The notes under the pieces were generated by a model, which worked only from the letters and a program-made list of their open reading frames with translations, was not told where the DNA came from and ran no database searches. Below, piece after piece: positions 21,623 to 21,642 of a DNA stretch of 21,642 nt; the first letter of the stretch is position 1, and each line of letters opens with the position of its first letter. The position numbers and the translations under genes are program-made. The stretch lies in contig CAZSVQ010000014.1 of NCBI GenBank assembly GCA_964610345.1, positions 1-21,642 on the forward strand, in the 5' to 3' direction. Source of the DNA: HK-STAS-PATE-36 sp964610345. Lineage in GTDB: Bacteria > Patescibacteriota > Saccharimonadia > Saccharimonadales > JAGQNJ01.

Positions 21623-21640
21623 GATTAGTGCTAACTAATC
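21623..21640. repeat. Perfect inverted repeat at the right edge
   Basis: GATTAGT (21623-21629) and ACTAATC (21634-21640) flank GCTA. A TTGGAC at 21611-21616 could be the -35 of a promoter running off the window, with the palindrome as an operator. A related GATTAGTG lies at 80-87 near the HAD promoter. Nothing else is seen in 21574-21642. Confidence 0.35.
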
Positions 21641-21642
21641 GT

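Noticed and set aside
1..21642. Recoded TGA (glycine) as in SR1/Gracilibacteria
   Set aside because: TGA serves as a stop at the end of mutM and of cassette paralogues, and no conserved gene contains in-frame TGA.

Overview
The window reads as a fragment of a small, AT-leaning bacterial genome, most likely Candidatus Saccharibacteria (TM7) or another Patescibacteria/CPR lineage. This is inference from gene content and order: short, tightly packed genes; truncated or cysteine-poor versions of repair enzymes; a degenerate DHH-domain protein where nrnA usually lies; and a collagen-like/LamG surface-protein cassette. TGA is used as an ordinary stop (for example mutM ends in TGA, overlapping the next ATG), so the TGA-glycine code of SR1 and Gracilibacteria is excluded.

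Left part (1-7400): a HAD-family hydrolase, an unknown small ORF and an opposed DciA/DUF721-like gene are followed by mutM and holA, which overlap by four bases. Then come a GNAT acetyltransferase with its own promoter, rpsT (S20, with a long basic tail) on the minus strand, and a divergent gene for an inactive-looking DHH-fold protein leading into truB. truB carries an in-frame insertion of about 62 codons packed with inverted repeats. Two tiny divergent membrane-protein genes with tyrosine/glycine/asparagine-rich segments follow.

Middle part (7400-13600): one run of five genes encodes a collagen-like protein ending in a phage-tail-fibre-like domain and four paralogous concanavalin/LamG-like proteins. 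All four paralogues begin with the same MA(I/V)RTRRRS peptide and none has a signal peptide. A 10-N assembly gap breaks the fourth gene of the run near its 5' end. The cassette sits inside what is normally a conserved housekeeping run (nrnA-truB-ribF-rpsO-pnp), separating truB from rpsO. It is the best candidate here for an undescribed system.

Right part (13600-21642): rpsO and pnp with a structured 168-base leader between them, two small overlapping membrane-protein genes, a family-4-like uracil-DNA glycosylase lacking three of four cluster cysteines, RNase J, and a NIPSNAP-family protein. Next are a membrane-anchored serpin with an inhibitory-type hinge and an acidic orphan protein with its own promoter and a strong terminator. 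PNPase and RNase J lie in the same stretch, so much of the mRNA-decay machinery is here.

Several genes (HAD, DciA-like, mutM, rpsO) have a -10 hexamer ending only 6-11 bases before the start codon, which suggests leaderless or nearly leaderless transcripts. No tRNA, rRNA, CRISPR array, transposase or phage structural/replication gene was recognised. No gene-free stretch exceeds 300 bases; the longest are 4129-4288 (two divergent promoters) and 13920-14087 (pnp leader).
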